NCBI RefSeq assembly: GCF_900163835.1
Contig: NZ_FUKR01000002.1
Coordinates: forward strand, 1-57,762
Length of the DNA stretch: 57,762 nt
From: Mycetocola reblochoni REB411
GTDB lineage: Bacteria; Actinomycetota; Actinomycetes; Actinomycetales; Microbacteriaceae
Reading direction: 5' to 3'
The position numbers were made by a program, and so were the translations under genes. The notes beneath the pieces were generated by a model. It worked only from the letters and a program-made list of their open reading frames with translations, searched no databases and was not told where the DNA came from. This document shows positions 8,961-20,113 of the stretch, in pieces (the stretch's first letter is position 1; each line of letters opens with the position of its first letter).

Positions 8961-9479
8961 TCACCGGTCCCGGCCGTCCAGCCACTTCAGCATGCGGGTG
9001 TTCCCGAGGGTGTTCGGCTTCACCCTCGCCAGGTCGAGGAACTCGGCGACGCCCTCGTCGGAGGAACGCACGATCTCGTGGTAGACGTGCGGCTCGAGCG
9101 GGTCCTCTCCCATCGGGGCGAAACCGTGCCGTCCGAAGAACGCCGTCTCGAAGGTCAGGCAGAACAGCCGGCGCAGCCCGAGGGCGACGGCGTCCACCTC
9201 CAGCCGTTCGACGAGCGCACTGCCGATGCCGCGTCCGAGCTGGTCCTCGGCGACGGCGAGCGTGCGCACCTCGCCGAGGTCCTCCCAGATGACGTGCAGA
9301 GCGCCGCAGCCGACCAGCCGCCCGTCGGCGTCCACCGCGACGCGGAACTCCTGCACCGCCTCGTAGAAGACGACCCGATCCTTGCCGAGGAGGATCCGCC
9401 GGTCCACCAGCGGCTGGATCAGCCTCTCGATCTCGATGACGTCGGTGGTGCGAGCGGGTCGGATCGTGAAGCCGGTCAT
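8961..9479 (-). CDS. argA: Amino-acid N-acetyltransferase (short ArgA-type GNAT)
   Basis: 172 residues from the ATG of MTGFTIRPARTTD. A stand-alone GNAT domain with an acetyl-CoA loop (VAEDQLGRGIGSALV, about residues 80-95) and the ArgA-type end LFCLTFETAFFGRHGFAPM. This is the short actinobacterial N-acetylglutamate synthase layout (as in Mycobacterium Rv2747), lacking the amino-acid-kinase half of E. coli ArgA. It would make N-acetylglutamate at the first step of arginine synthesis. An upstream in-frame extension is Pro/Gly-rich and unlikely to be translated. No arginine genes are adjacent. Confidence 0.85.
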   Translation of the reverse strand: MTGFTIRPARTTDVIEIERLIQPLVDRRILLGKDRVVFYEAVQEFRVAVDADGRLVGCGALHVIWEDLGEVRTLAVAEDQLGRGIGSALVERLEVDAVALGLRRLFCLTFETAFFGRHGFAPMGEDPLEPHVYHEIVRSSDEGVAEFLDLARVKPNTLGNTRMLKWLDGRDR

Positions 9480-9590
9480 GCGCTCAACACTAGACCCGGG
9501 CGCGGGCGCGGCCGGGCCGGGACCGGGGCCCACCCCGGCCGCGCCGGGGCCGCACCACGCCGGCAGGCGGAATCCGGCCGGACACGACGA

Positions 9591-9618
9591 AGCGGCCAGG
9601 GGAACACCCCTGGCCGCT
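9591..9618 (-). terminator. clpC terminator hairpin
   Basis: A perfect stem AGCGGCCAGGGG/CCCCTGGCCGCT with a 4-nt loop, 14 nt beyond the clpC stop on the minus strand. Confidence 0.8.
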
Positions 9619-9632
9619 CGTGGTCGGTCGCG

Positions 9633-12167
<2,535 letters not shown>

Positions 12168-12224
12168 TCCTTCGGCGCCCGGGCGGAGGTGGACGCCTTC
12201 ATGGAAAGAGTAACGAGCAGGCGG

Positions 12225-12246
12225 GGCGAATAGTCCGCTGTTCGCC
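12225..12246. promoter_or_regulatory. GGCGAA-N10-TTCGCC inverted repeat overlapping the ClgR site
   Basis: A perfect 6-bp inverted repeat with a 10-nt spacer; its right arm is shared with the ClgR-type operator. It could be a second regulator site or a coincidence of GC-rich sequence. Confidence 0.4.
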
Positions 12247-12253
12247 GTGGGCG
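12240..12253 (+). promoter_or_regulatory. ClgR-type operator upstream of clpC
   Basis: GTTCGC-N5-GCG (GTTCGCCGTGGGCG) matches the Streptomyces ClgR consensus GTTCGC-N5-GCG. Its complement CGCCCACGGCG fits the corynebacterial core CGCYNANRGCG. It lies in the 126-nt gap between cls and clpC. ClgR activates clp genes in actinobacteria, so location and motif agree. Confidence 0.7.
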
Positions 12254-12293
12254 TGACCTGCCGCGACGCCCGGCCGCGCGGGCGGGAACGGCG

Positions 12294-13754
12294 CTACTGC
12301 AGGGCGCTGGTGAGGCGGGCCAGGTTGTCCAGCACGGTCGAGCGCAGCGGCTGCGTCAGCCACTCGTCGAGGGTGAGCTCCTTGCTCATCGCCCGGTAGC
12401 GGTCCTCGACGGCGCGCATCTCGCTCACGAAGCTCGCACCGCGCACCATCATCGAGATCTCCTGGTTGAGGCCGAAGGAGCGCATGTCCATGTTGCTCGA
12501 CCCCACGACGGCGACGTCGTCGTCGATGGAGAAGCACTTCGAGTGCAGGATGTACGGCGCGGGGTACAGGTAGATGCGCACGCCGGCCCGCAGCAGCTCC
12601 TCGTAGTAGGAGCGCTGGGCGTGCCAGACCATGGCCTGGTCGCCGATCTCCGAGACGAACAGGTCCACGGCGACGCCGCGCTGCACGGCGGAGGTGACCG
12701 CATACATGAGCGACTCGTCCGGCACGAAGTAGGGGCTCGTGATGACGATGCGGCGCTGCGCGGCATAGAGCAGAGCGAGGAACAGCCTCAGGTTGTTCTC
12801 GGCGTTGTAGCCGGGCCCGCTCGGCACGATCTGGCAGTCGAGGGAGCCCTGGCCGGTGGCGCTGGCCTCGATGCCGAGCTCGTCGTCGAGCACCTGCTCG
12901 GTCTCGGCGTACCAGTCGGCGAGGAACACGGCGTTGAGGGCGCCGACGGCCGGCCCCTCGACCACGGCGACGAGCTCCTCCCACTGCAGCCCGCGTCGGA
13001 TGTTGGCCTTCTTGTTGTAGGAGCGGTCCAGGACGTTCTGGGAGCCGATGACGGCGGTCCTGCCGTCGACGACGAGGATCTTGCGGTGGTTTCGCAGGTC
13101 CGGGCGCTGGAACTTGCCCTGCAGCGGCTGCAGCGGGAGCATGAGCTTCCAGTCCGCACCCATGCTCGTGAGCCGGTCCCTGGTGTGGCGGTAGTTGGGC
13201 CTGATCAGGTTCGCCCAGTGGTCGAGCAGCACGTGCACGGCGACGCCGCGGGCGCAGGCCCGCTCGAGGGCGTCGAAGAACGGGGCCGTCGTCTGGTCGC
13301 ACTGAAGGATGTAGAACTCGACGTGCACGAAGTCGACCGCCTGGTCGATCGCCTCGGCCATCTGGTCGAGGGAGGCCTGGTAGTCGGACACGAGCCGGAC
13401 CGCGTTCCCCGCCTGCAGCGGCATCGCGGAGAGCGTCCGGTTGAGCCGCACCGCCCCCTTGAACCACTCGGGCGCGTCACCGCCCTCCGTTTCGCTCGCG
13501 AGCTCCTTCGTCGTCTCCCTGATGTAGTCATCGATGTCCTCCTGCATGCGGCGGCGCTTGCGCGGGAGCTTCGGGTTGCCGATGAGCAGGAACACGAATA
13601 TCCCCGCGAAGGGGATGAGGAAGATCGCCAGCAGCCAGGCCATCCCGGCCGTCGGCTTGCGGTTGCGGGGCACGACGATGATCGCCAGGACGCGGATGGT
13701 GAGGTCGATCACGAGCACGACGACACCGAGCCAGCCGCCGATGTTGAGGAACAT
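12294..13754 (-). CDS. cls: Cardiolipin synthase (PLD family)
   Basis: 486 residues. Two N-terminal transmembrane helices (about 8-27 and 37-58) with the PLDNc pattern, then two phospholipase D motifs: HRKILVVDGRTAVIGSQN near residue 220 and HSKCFSIDDDVAVVGSSN near 400, each with HxK and downstream N. This is the bacterial Cls layout, which makes cardiolipin from two phosphatidylglycerols at the cytoplasmic membrane. The gene ends 126 nt before clpC and starts 83 nt after a small membrane-protein gene in the same direction. Confidence 0.93.
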   Translation of the reverse strand: MFLNIGGWLGVVVLVIDLTIRVLAIIVVPRNRKPTAGMAWLLAIFLIPFAGIFVFLLIGNPKLPRKRRRMQEDIDDYIRETTKELASETEGGDAPEWFKGAVRLNRTLSAMPLQAGNAVRLVSDYQASLDQMAEAIDQAVDFVHVEFYILQCDQTTAPFFDALERACARGVAVHVLLDHWANLIRPNYRHTRDRLTSMGADWKLMLPLQPLQGKFQRPDLRNHRKILVVDGRTAVIGSQNVLDRSYNKKANIRRGLQWEELVAVVEGPAVGALNAVFLADWYAETEQVLDDELGIEASATGQGSLDCQIVPSGPGYNAENNLRLFLALLYAAQRRIVITSPYFVPDESLMYAVTSAVQRGVAVDLFVSEIGDQAMVWHAQRSYYEELLRAGVRIYLYPAPYILHSKCFSIDDDVAVVGSSNMDMRSFGLNQEISMMVRGASFVSEMRAVEDRYRAMSKELTLDEWLTQPLRSTVLDNLARLTSALQ

Positions 13755-13837
13755 GTGTGCCTTCTCGCCGTGAACGGGTGTTCGGACCAGGCTATCGGAG
13801 CGGTACCCGTCGGGCCATCGCCCCGGCGCCGCGCAGT

Positions 13838-14014
13838 CTAGCGGCGGGAGGCGTCGTCGTTCCCTGCCGCGTCCTGCTCACGCAGGATCTCGTCGTAGGC
13901 CTGACGCTCCTTCGAGTCGGAGCGGATGATGACGCGCATGATGTACCAGAAGAGCAGGCCGACCAGCACCGTGGGCGCCAGCGACCAGAGCGCCTGCTGC
14001 CAGAATTCGTCCAT
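13838..14014 (-). CDS. Small single-pass membrane protein (58 aa)
   Basis: 58 residues starting MDEFWQQALWSLAPT. One hydrophobic helix (LAPTVLVGLLFWYIMRVII, about 12-30) is followed by a charged tail (RSDSKERQAYDEILREQD). It lies 18 nt after the lysS stop on the same strand, so it is probably co-transcribed. The clean start, single helix and amphipathic charged tail look like a genuine gene of the kind seen beside lysS in Microbacteriaceae, though that context memory is not verified here. Function unknown. Confidence 0.7.
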   Translation of the reverse strand: MDEFWQQALWSLAPTVLVGLLFWYIMRVIIRSDSKERQAYDEILREQDAAGNDDASRR

Positions 14015-14032
14015 GAGCCCAGAGTACCCGCG

Positions 14033-15562
14033 CTACTTGACCAGCGGGAACAGGATGGTCTCGCGCACGCCGAGCCCGGTCAGCGCCATCATCAGCCGGT
14101 CGATCCCCATGCCCATGCCGCCCGACGGTGGCATGCCGTGCTCGAGCGCACGGAGGAACTCCTCGTCGACCCGCATCGCCTCGTCGTCGCCGGCGGAGGC
14201 CAGGCGCGCCTGCGCGACGAAGCGCTCACGCTGGATGACCGGGTCGACCAGCTCCGAGTACGCCGTCGCGAGCTCGAAGCCGCGGACATAGAGGTCCCAC
14301 TTCTCGACGACGCCGGGGATGCTGCGGTGGTCGCGCGTGAGCGGCGAGGTGTCGACGGGGAAGTCCATCACGAAGGTCGGCCGGGTGAGCGAGTCGATGA
14401 CGAGGTGCTCCCACAGCTCCTCCACGTACTTGCCGTGCGTGGGGTGCGTCACCTGGATGCCCTCGGCCTCGGCGATGACGGCCAGCTCCTCCGCCGGGGT
14501 CTGCGGCGTGATGACGGCGGGCGCGGAGCGCCCGGCCGCCGCCTCGCGAGCGGCACGCGCCTCATTCAGCGAGTCGTACATGCTGATGCGGTCCCACTCG
14601 CCGCCGAAGTCGTACTCCGTGCCGTCGACGAGGGTGACGACGTGCGAGCCGGCGACCGCGAGCGCGGCGTTCTGGATGAGCTCCTGGGTGAGGTCCGCCA
14701 TCTGCCGGTAGTCGCCGTAGGCCTGGTAGGCCTCGACCATCGCGAACTCGGGGCTGTGCGTGGAGTCGGCGCCCTCGTTGCGGAAGTTGCGGTTGATCTC
14801 GAACACCCGGTCGATGCCGCCGACGACGGCGCGCTTGAGGTACAGCTCCGGTGCGATGCGCAGGTAGAGCTCGGTGTCGAAGGCGTTCGAGTGGGTCACG
14901 AACGGCCGGGCCGCGGCCCCGCCGTGCTGCACCTGGAGCATGGGCGTCTCGACCTCGAGGTAGTCGTGCCCGGCGAAGGTTCCGCGCAGGCTCGCCATCA
15001 CGGCGGCCCGGGCCCTGACGTTCTCCCTCGCCTGCTCGCGCACGATGAGGTCGAGGTAGCGCTGACGGACGCGGCTCTCCTCGCTGAGCTCGTTGTGCAG
15101 GGTCGGCAGCGGCAGCAGCGACTTCGCGGCGATCGACCACTCCGCGACCATCACGGACAGCTCGCCGCGGCGGCTCGCGACGATCTCGCCGCTGACGAAG
15201 ACGTGGTCGCCGAGGTCGACGAGCTCCTTCCAGCGCTGCAGCGACTCCTCGCCGACGGCGGCGAGCGAGACCATGGCCTGGATCCGGGACCCGTCCCCGG
15301 ACTGCAGGGAGGCGAAGCAGAGCTTGCCCGTGTTGCGCTGGAACACCACGCGGCCGGCCAGGCCGACGACGACGCCGGACTCCTCGCCCGGCTCCAGCCC
15401 GGTGAACTCCTCGCGCACCGACGGGATCGTCCTGGTGACGGGAACGGCGACGGGGTAGGCCCCGCCCGCCGCGTCGGCAGCCTCGGCGATGAGGCGTTCG
15501 CGCTTGGCCAGGCGGACGGCCTTCTGCTCGCTGGTGTCGTCGTCGTAGGGGGTGTCGCTCAT
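14033..15562 (-). CDS. lysS: Lysyl-tRNA synthetase, class II
   Basis: 509 residues. An N-terminal OB-fold anticodon-binding region spans about 60-190. The class II catalytic core shows motif 2 ([20 protein letters not shown]) and motif 3 ([15 protein letters not shown]) near the C-terminus. It charges tRNA-Lys. It is the last large gene of the minus-strand folate/PH-domain chain, 57 nt beyond the DUF2520 gene. The ATG of [14 protein letters not shown] was taken as start; the acidic leader is typical of actinobacterial LysS. Confidence 0.96.
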   Translation of the reverse strand: MSDTPYDDDTSEQKAVRLAKRERLIAEAADAAGGAYPVAVPVTRTIPSVREEFTGLEPGEESGVVVGLAGRVVFQRNTGKLCFASLQSGDGSRIQAMVSLAAVGEESLQRWKELVDLGDHVFVSGEIVASRRGELSVMVAEWSIAAKSLLPLPTLHNELSEESRVRQRYLDLIVREQARENVRARAAVMASLRGTFAGHDYLEVETPMLQVQHGGAAARPFVTHSNAFDTELYLRIAPELYLKRAVVGGIDRVFEINRNFRNEGADSTHSPEFAMVEAYQAYGDYRQMADLTQELIQNAALAVAGSHVVTLVDGTEYDFGGEWDRISMYDSLNEARAAREAAAGRSAPAVITPQTPAEELAVIAEAEGIQVTHPTHGKYVEELWEHLVIDSLTRPTFVMDFPVDTSPLTRDHRSIPGVVEKWDLYVRGFELATAYSELVDPVIQRERFVAQARLASAGDDEAMRVDEEFLRALEHGMPPSGGMGMGIDRLMMALTGLGVRETILFPLVK

Positions 15563-15618
15563 GTGGGCTGCGGCTCCTTGGTGGCTGAAGCCCCCAGTCT
15601 ACCGATCGCCCCGGGGTC

Positions 15619-16308
15619 TCAGCCCACCGGCGGGATGCGACGGAGCGCGTTGTCGACGCTGGAGTGCACGAGCGAGGCGAGGAACGGCCCCGGCTCGGCC
15701 ACGCCGATGCCCGACAGCAGGGCGCTGGACTGCCCGACGATGGAGCGGGAGAACTCCGTCGCCGTCGCGATCGCCTCGGCGTAGGCGGGGCGATCGCCCT
15801 CGGCGATCACGACCGGCTCGGCCCCCATCTCCACCGCGAGCGCCTGCGCGATCGGCAGCACGGGCGCCGGGGCGGTCACGGCCGCGTAGCTCCCGGCGAG
15901 GCGGGACAGGTCCAGGCTCGTGCCGGTGAACTCCATCGCCGGGTGGATCGCGAGGGGGATGGCGCCGGACGCCGCGGCCGGCGCGAGCACGGCGGTGCCG
16001 TGGTCGGGCGAGGTGTGCAGCACCAGCTGCCCCTGGACCCACACGCCCACGTCCGCGAGGCCCGTGACGAGGCCTGTCAGCTGGTCGCCGGGGATGGCGA
16101 GGACGACGAGCTCGCTCCGCCTCACCACCTCGGGGATGTCGAGCACGGGAACGTCGGGCAGCAGCGTCGCGGCGCGCTCACGCCCCTCGTCCGACACGGT
16201 CGCGATGCCGGTGACCGCGTGCCCCACGCCGGCGAGCGCGAGCGCGACCACCGGCCCGACCCTGCCCGCACCGATGACACCGACGCCGAGACGGCCGGAG
16301 GCGCTCAC
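15619..16308 (-). CDS. Rossmann-fold DUF2520 dehydrogenase-like protein
   Basis: 229 residues from a GTG (VSASGRLGVGVIGAGRVG) that overlaps the upstream PH-protein stop as GTGA. The N-terminal Rossmann domain has GVIGAGRVGPVVA. The C-terminal helical domain has the DUF2520 pattern (IHPAMEFTGTSLDLSRL, ATEFSRSIVGQSSALL). It resembles NADP-dependent ketopantoate-reductase-like proteins and is usually followed by panC, which is absent here. Overlap with the preceding gene implies translational coupling. Its substrate is not established. Confidence 0.85.
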   Translation of the reverse strand: MSASGRLGVGVIGAGRVGPVVALALAGVGHAVTGIATVSDEGRERAATLLPDVPVLDIPEVVRRSELVVLAIPGDQLTGLVTGLADVGVWVQGQLVLHTSPDHGTAVLAPAAASGAIPLAIHPAMEFTGTSLDLSRLAGSYAAVTAPAPVLPIAQALAVEMGAEPVVIAEGDRPAYAEAIATATEFSRSIVGQSSALLSGIGVAEPGPFLASLVHSSVDNALRRIPPVG

Positions 16309-17918
16309 GCGCTCCCTCTCCCCTCGGCGTCCCAGCGCTCCCCCGCGTCGGAGCGCATCTGCCCGACGACGCGGCCGATCGCCGTGAACAGCAGCGCCTC
16401 GGCGGTGCGGACGTCGATCTGCGGCATCGTCGCCGACACCGGACCGGGCACCGTGTGCAGCGTCGCCGCCGCGACACGGAACAGCCGGGCCACCGGCCCC
16501 TGCGTCAGCTGCAGTGACTGCACCCGCACCAGCGGGACGATGACGAGCCTGCGCCACATCACTCCGCGACGGGAGACCACCGCTCCGTCGGCGATGGCCA
16601 GGCCGGTGCGACGCCAGGCGAACGGCGACAGCCAGCGCGCCCGCCGCGGGCTCATGGTGAGCCCCTGCCCCGCAGGGTCGGCGATCAGCTCGGGCAGGAC
16701 TCCGGCGGCGCGGCGTCCGTGGCCCTCGCGCAGCAACAGGAGCAGGACAGCCTCGGCGTCCTCCAGTCGTCCGACGGGCAGCACGTTGACGCTCGCCTTC
16801 ATCTGGTCCTCGAGGCTGACGCCCGCCTTGGTGACCCGCACGGTCCACCAGCCGAAGGGGCGCCACAGCAGCGGCTGCAGCACCTCGACGGCGTGGATGC
16901 GACCGGGGGCGACCGTCTCGGACACCGTCGACAGCAGCCCGGAGGCGACGCGTACGCCGGAGGGCGTCTGCGCGATCGAGTATTTGAGGGAGCGCGTGAT
17001 CGTCCCCCAGTAGTAGCTGCCGAAGCCGATCGCGGCGGGGATCAGCGAGAACAGCGCCCAGCTGGAGCCGACGATCGCGATGACGATGAAGGCGGCGACG
17101 AGCAGGATCGCGAAGACGGTCGTCCAGCCGACCAGGGTGGAGCCGATGACGCGGCCCGTCGGCACCCGCACGGCGGTGCGCCAGTCGGCGACGCCGGAGT
17201 CGGCCTCGCGGGAGAGCAGGTCCTCGACGCGCGCGTGCACCGCCTGGCCGAGGCCGCCGCGGCCCTCGGCGGCGGCGCCGTCAGCCGCGCCGGAGAGGGA
17301 GCGGCCGGAGGCCAGGGTGAGGATGTCGGACCTCAGGCTGTCGGCCTCGGCGCTGCGCAGGTATTCGAGCGAGACCTTGCCGTCCTGGCCCGCGACCGAG
17401 ACGTCGAGCTTGGCGGCCCCGAACAGCCGCGGGATGAACGGCCGGTTGATCTCGACGCCCTGGATGCGGTCGAGCTTCGCCTGCCGGTGCGTGCGGAACA
17501 CGATGCCGCGGCGCAGCTCGACGGAGTCCCCCGTCACCCGGTAGCTGTTCATCCGCCAGGACAGGTACGAGTAGCCGACGATGAGCAGGACCACACCGAA
17601 CACGACGAGCGCGGCGACGCCGAGCAGTCCCTCGGCGAGGATGAAGTCGACCGGGTCGCCGCTGGTGTTCTCACCCGGCCCGACGAAGATCGAGATGAAC
17701 CGTTCACGCAGATTGGCGATCACGAAGCCGATGATGGCGAGGAAGAAGATCCCGCCGCGCAGGAACGGGGTGGCGGGGTGGACGCGGTGCCACTCCCCGT
17801 CGGCCAGGGTCGTCGGGGCCGTGGCGGACGGCGCTGCCGAGTCGGCCGCCGTCGCGTGCCCTGCTGCCGTGTCGACGGGCTCTGCTTCCGGCTCGTTCCG
17901 GCTGGCGTCGTCGCTCAC
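16305..17918 (-). CDS. PH-domain (YdbT-type) membrane protein
   Basis: 537 residues from a GTG (VSDDASRNEPEAEPVD) overlapping the upstream PH gene's stop. An acidic, Ala-rich leader precedes transmembrane pairs at about 60-80 and 105-130 and again near 255-300. These alternate with bacterial PH (bPH_2) domains: VTGDSVELRRGIVFRTHRQAKLDRIQGVEI, SGLLSTVSETVAPGRIHAVEVLQP, and DGAVVSRRGVMWRRLVIVPLVRVQSLQL. Each has the characteristic strand followed by a basic turn. Together with the next gene it forms the YdbS/YdbT pair seen across Gram-positives, probably one membrane complex of unknown role. Confidence 0.88.
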   Translation of the reverse strand: MSDDASRNEPEAEPVDTAAGHATAADSAAPSATAPTTLADGEWHRVHPATPFLRGGIFFLAIIGFVIANLRERFISIFVGPGENTSGDPVDFILAEGLLGVAALVVFGVVLLIVGYSYLSWRMNSYRVTGDSVELRRGIVFRTHRQAKLDRIQGVEINRPFIPRLFGAAKLDVSVAGQDGKVSLEYLRSAEADSLRSDILTLASGRSLSGAADGAAAEGRGGLGQAVHARVEDLLSREADSGVADWRTAVRVPTGRVIGSTLVGWTTVFAILLVAAFIVIAIVGSSWALFSLIPAAIGFGSYYWGTITRSLKYSIAQTPSGVRVASGLLSTVSETVAPGRIHAVEVLQPLLWRPFGWWTVRVTKAGVSLEDQMKASVNVLPVGRLEDAEAVLLLLLREGHGRRAAGVLPELIADPAGQGLTMSPRRARWLSPFAWRRTGLAIADGAVVSRRGVMWRRLVIVPLVRVQSLQLTQGPVARLFRVAAATLHTVPGPVSATMPQIDVRTAEALLFTAIGRVVGQMRSDAGERWDAEGRGSA

Positions 17919-19069
17919 AGCCCGCTCCTGCGCGACTCCGCGACGGCCACCAGGTGATCGCGCAGCTCGACGGCCTGAGCCTCCGGCAGGCCGGGGATGG
18001 TGATGTCGCTTCCCGACGAGGCGGTGACGAACTTGAGCTCGGACAGCCCGAACATCCGCGCGATCGGCCCGCGGTTGATGTCGACCAGCTGCATGCGACC
18101 GTAGGGGACGGCAACGATGCGCTGCCACATGATGCCCTTGCGGAAGATGAGGTCGTCCTCGCGCAGCAGGTAGCGGATGGAGCGCACCCGCCGCGGGGTG
18201 ATCGCGAGCTCGAGGAGTGAGAGGGCCGCGAGCGCCCCGCCGATCCAGCCGACGATGACGGGCGACCAGTCGAAGAGCAGGATGACGCCGATGGAGGCGC
18301 CGACGATGACGAGCAGGGCGATGGCCGAGCCGATCATCTCCGACACGATGTAGCGGGGTGAGACGCCGACCCAGCCCTCGCCGGCGACGGTCAGCCGCCC
18401 CGGGCTCACGGGGGCGTCGTCGACCGGCGCGGGGGCGGGCTTCTCGCCGCCGGCCGCGGTCGCGTCGAGCCCCGGTGCGGCGGTGTCGCCGTCCTGCGCC
18501 TCGGCGGGGTTCGGCGTCGAGATCGGGTCGACGACGAAGGGCTCGGCGGGGGCCGTATCGGGGGCGGGCGCCGCCTCAACGTCGGCGGCCGCCTCAGCCG
18601 CGGGGGCGGCATCGGGGACGGACACCGCGTCAGGAGCAGGTGCCACGTCAGGCGCAGTGGCGTCAGCGGCGCCCTCGGTGGCGCCGTCGCTCGCGGTCAC
18701 AGTGTCCTCGCTCTCCGCGGCGCTCGCGCGCTGCTCGTTCGCTGCACGGTCCTCCGCGGTCGCGGCTCCGTCCTCCCCCTGCGCGCCGTCAGCGACGACA
18801 CTCGCCGCCGCATCGGCATCGGCATCGGCATCGGCATCGGCATCGGCATCGGCATCGGCATCGGCCGCACGGTCCTGCTCGGCGACCACGGCCGCCATGT
18901 CGAGCGCCTGCGTCTTCAGCGCGGCCGCACGCTCCCGCGCCTCGCGCCGCGTGAGAGGCGGGGCTGCCGCCTCCCCCTGCCCGTCGGAGCGGCCCGCGAC
19001 CGCACCGTCGGGGGTCGGCGTGGGGTCAACTGGCTTCGGGGACTCCGGAGGGGTCATCGTCGTCATCAT
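17915..19069 (-). CDS. PH-domain (YdbS-type) membrane protein
   Basis: 384 residues from MMTTMTPPESPKPV (later ATGs at 19066 and 19057 are possible). The first ~225 residues are charged and low-complexity, including a nine-fold Ala-Asp repeat. Two transmembrane helices follow (AIALLVIVGASIGVILLF and a second starting near VIVGWIGGALAAL). One bPH_2 domain comes last (YLLREDDLIFRKGIMWQRIVAVPYGRMQLVDINRG). It overlaps the DUF3180 gene by 44 nt upstream and the YdbT-type gene by 4 nt downstream, so the three are surely co-translated. The function of YdbS/YdbT pairs is not settled. Confidence 0.88.
   Translation of the reverse strand: MMTTMTPPESPKPVDPTPTPDGAVAGRSDGQGEAAAPPLTRREARERAAALKTQALDMAAVVAEQDRAADADADADADADADADADAAASVVADGAQGEDGAATAEDRAANEQRASAAESEDTVTASDGATEGAADATAPDVAPAPDAVSVPDAAPAAEAAADVEAAPAPDTAPAEPFVVDPISTPNPAEAQDGDTAAPGLDATAAGGEKPAPAPVDDAPVSPGRLTVAGEGWVGVSPRYIVSEMIGSAIALLVIVGASIGVILLFDWSPVIVGWIGGALAALSLLELAITPRRVRSIRYLLREDDLIFRKGIMWQRIVAVPYGRMQLVDINRGPIARMFGLSELKFVTASSGSDITIPGLPEAQAVELRDHLVAVAESRRSGL
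18811..18864. repeat. (CATCGG)9 hexanucleotide tandem repeat
   Basis: Nine uninterrupted copies of CATCGG, coding on the minus strand for Ala-Asp dipeptides in the cytoplasmic leader of the YdbS-type protein. The unit is a multiple of three, so slippage changes length but not frame. Confidence 0.95.
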
Positions 19070-19502
19070 CTTTCGGCAGGGTGCACAGGGACTCGGCCAC
19101 CACAGCGGAGGCCAGCAAGACGATGGCGGCTGCGAGCGCCCCCACCGCGAGCCATACCGAGCCTACCGCCGGGAGCACCGTTCTCAGCAGCATGTAGGCC
19201 ACGACACCCGCCGACGCACCGGTCAGCAGGGCCGCCGCGTGCGCCGAGGCGACGGCCAGCAGGGCAACCCGGGCGGCACGCAGCGGCTCCACCCTGCGCC
19301 GCGACGCCCCGGTCACGGAGCGCCGGATGGGCACGGCGGCGATGAGCAGGACCGCGGCCACGGTGACGAGGGTGAGCGGGAGGGTCAGCGGCGGGACGAA
19401 CATGGCGGCGCCGAGCTGCAGGAGCAGCCGCTCCCCCAGGTAGGCCAGCGCCGCCCCGACGAGGACGAGCACGGCGAGCGTTCCCGGTGCACTGCGCTTC
19501 AT
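19026..19502 (-). CDS. DUF3180 four-helix membrane protein
   Basis: 158 residues from ATG (MKRSAPGTLAVLVLVGA). Four hydrophobic helices in two pairs: about 8-25, 32-58, 85-110 and 118-140, with an acidic C-terminal tail containing a run of six Asp. The size, the two-plus-two helix layout and the position between folK and the PH-domain genes match actinobacterial DUF3180 proteins. It overlaps the folK stop as ATGA. Function unknown. Confidence 0.85.
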   Translation of the reverse strand: MKRSAPGTLAVLVLVGAALAYLGERLLLQLGAAMFVPPLTLPLTLVTVAAVLLIAAVPIRRSVTGASRRRVEPLRAARVALLAVASAHAAALLTGASAGVVAYMLLRTVLPAVGSVWLAVGALAAAIVLLASAVVAESLCTLPKDDDDDDPSGVPEAS

Positions 19503-20113
19503 CGCTCCGCCCCCTCGGCACCGGTGGCGGCGTCCGCGCCGGCGCCGGCCGCGCCCGCCCCTGCACCGGCCGCGCCGTCGACGGCCACGGCCATGTCCGC
19601 GTCGGCCGCACCCGCGCGGAGGCCGGCAAGCAGCGCGTCGACCCTGCCCGCCCCCGGCAGCTCCGCATCCGGGTCGAGCAGGAGCCACGGCTCGAGCACG
19701 AAGTCGCGCTCCGCCGCGCGCGGGTGGGGCAGGACGAGACGGGCGTCGTCCCTGAGCACGCCGTCCATGGTGACGATGTCGATGTCGATGGTCCGGTCCC
19801 CCCACCGCCGATCCCTGACCCGGCCGAGCTCCGCCTCGACCCGGTGGGCGAGATCGAGCAGTGCGTCCGGGTCGAGCGTCGTCCGCGCGAGCGCGACGGC
19901 GTTGAGGTAGCGCGGGGCGGAGGGGTCGGGCCCGTCGACCGTGACCGCGACCGTCTCGACGACGGGCGACACGGCGACGACCTCGAGTCCCCCGGCCCGC
20001 GCGAGCGCCGCCACCGCCTCGTCGAGGGTCGCGCGGCGGCTGCCGAGGTTGCTGCCGAGGGCGAGGACGACGTCGACCGCGCCAGAGGAGCCCAGCGGGC
20101 TGGACACGGTCAC
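19499..20113 (-). CDS. folK: 7,8-dihydro-6-hydroxymethylpterin pyrophosphokinase
   Basis: 204 residues from a GTG (VTVSSPLGSSGAVDV) that overlaps the folB stop as GTGA. The HPPK signature is clear: LALGSNLGSRRATLDEAV at the start, RRWGDRTIDIDIVTMDGV (Mg-binding DxD), then LVLPHPRAAERDFVLEPW. It transfers pyrophosphate from ATP to hydroxymethyl-dihydropterin, giving the substrate of FolP. The last ~50 residues are an unusual Ala/Gly/Asp-rich tail after the catalytic fold, probably disordered. It is part of the overlapping folE-folP-folB-folK chain. Confidence 0.95.
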   Translation of the reverse strand: MTVSSPLGSSGAVDVVLALGSNLGSRRATLDEAVAALARAGGLEVVAVSPVVETVAVTVDGPDPSAPRYLNAVALARTTLDPDALLDLAHRVEAELGRVRDRRWGDRTIDIDIVTMDGVLRDDARLVLPHPRAAERDFVLEPWLLLDPDAELPGAGRVDALLAGLRAGAADADMAVAVDGAAGAGAGAAGAGADAATGAEGAER

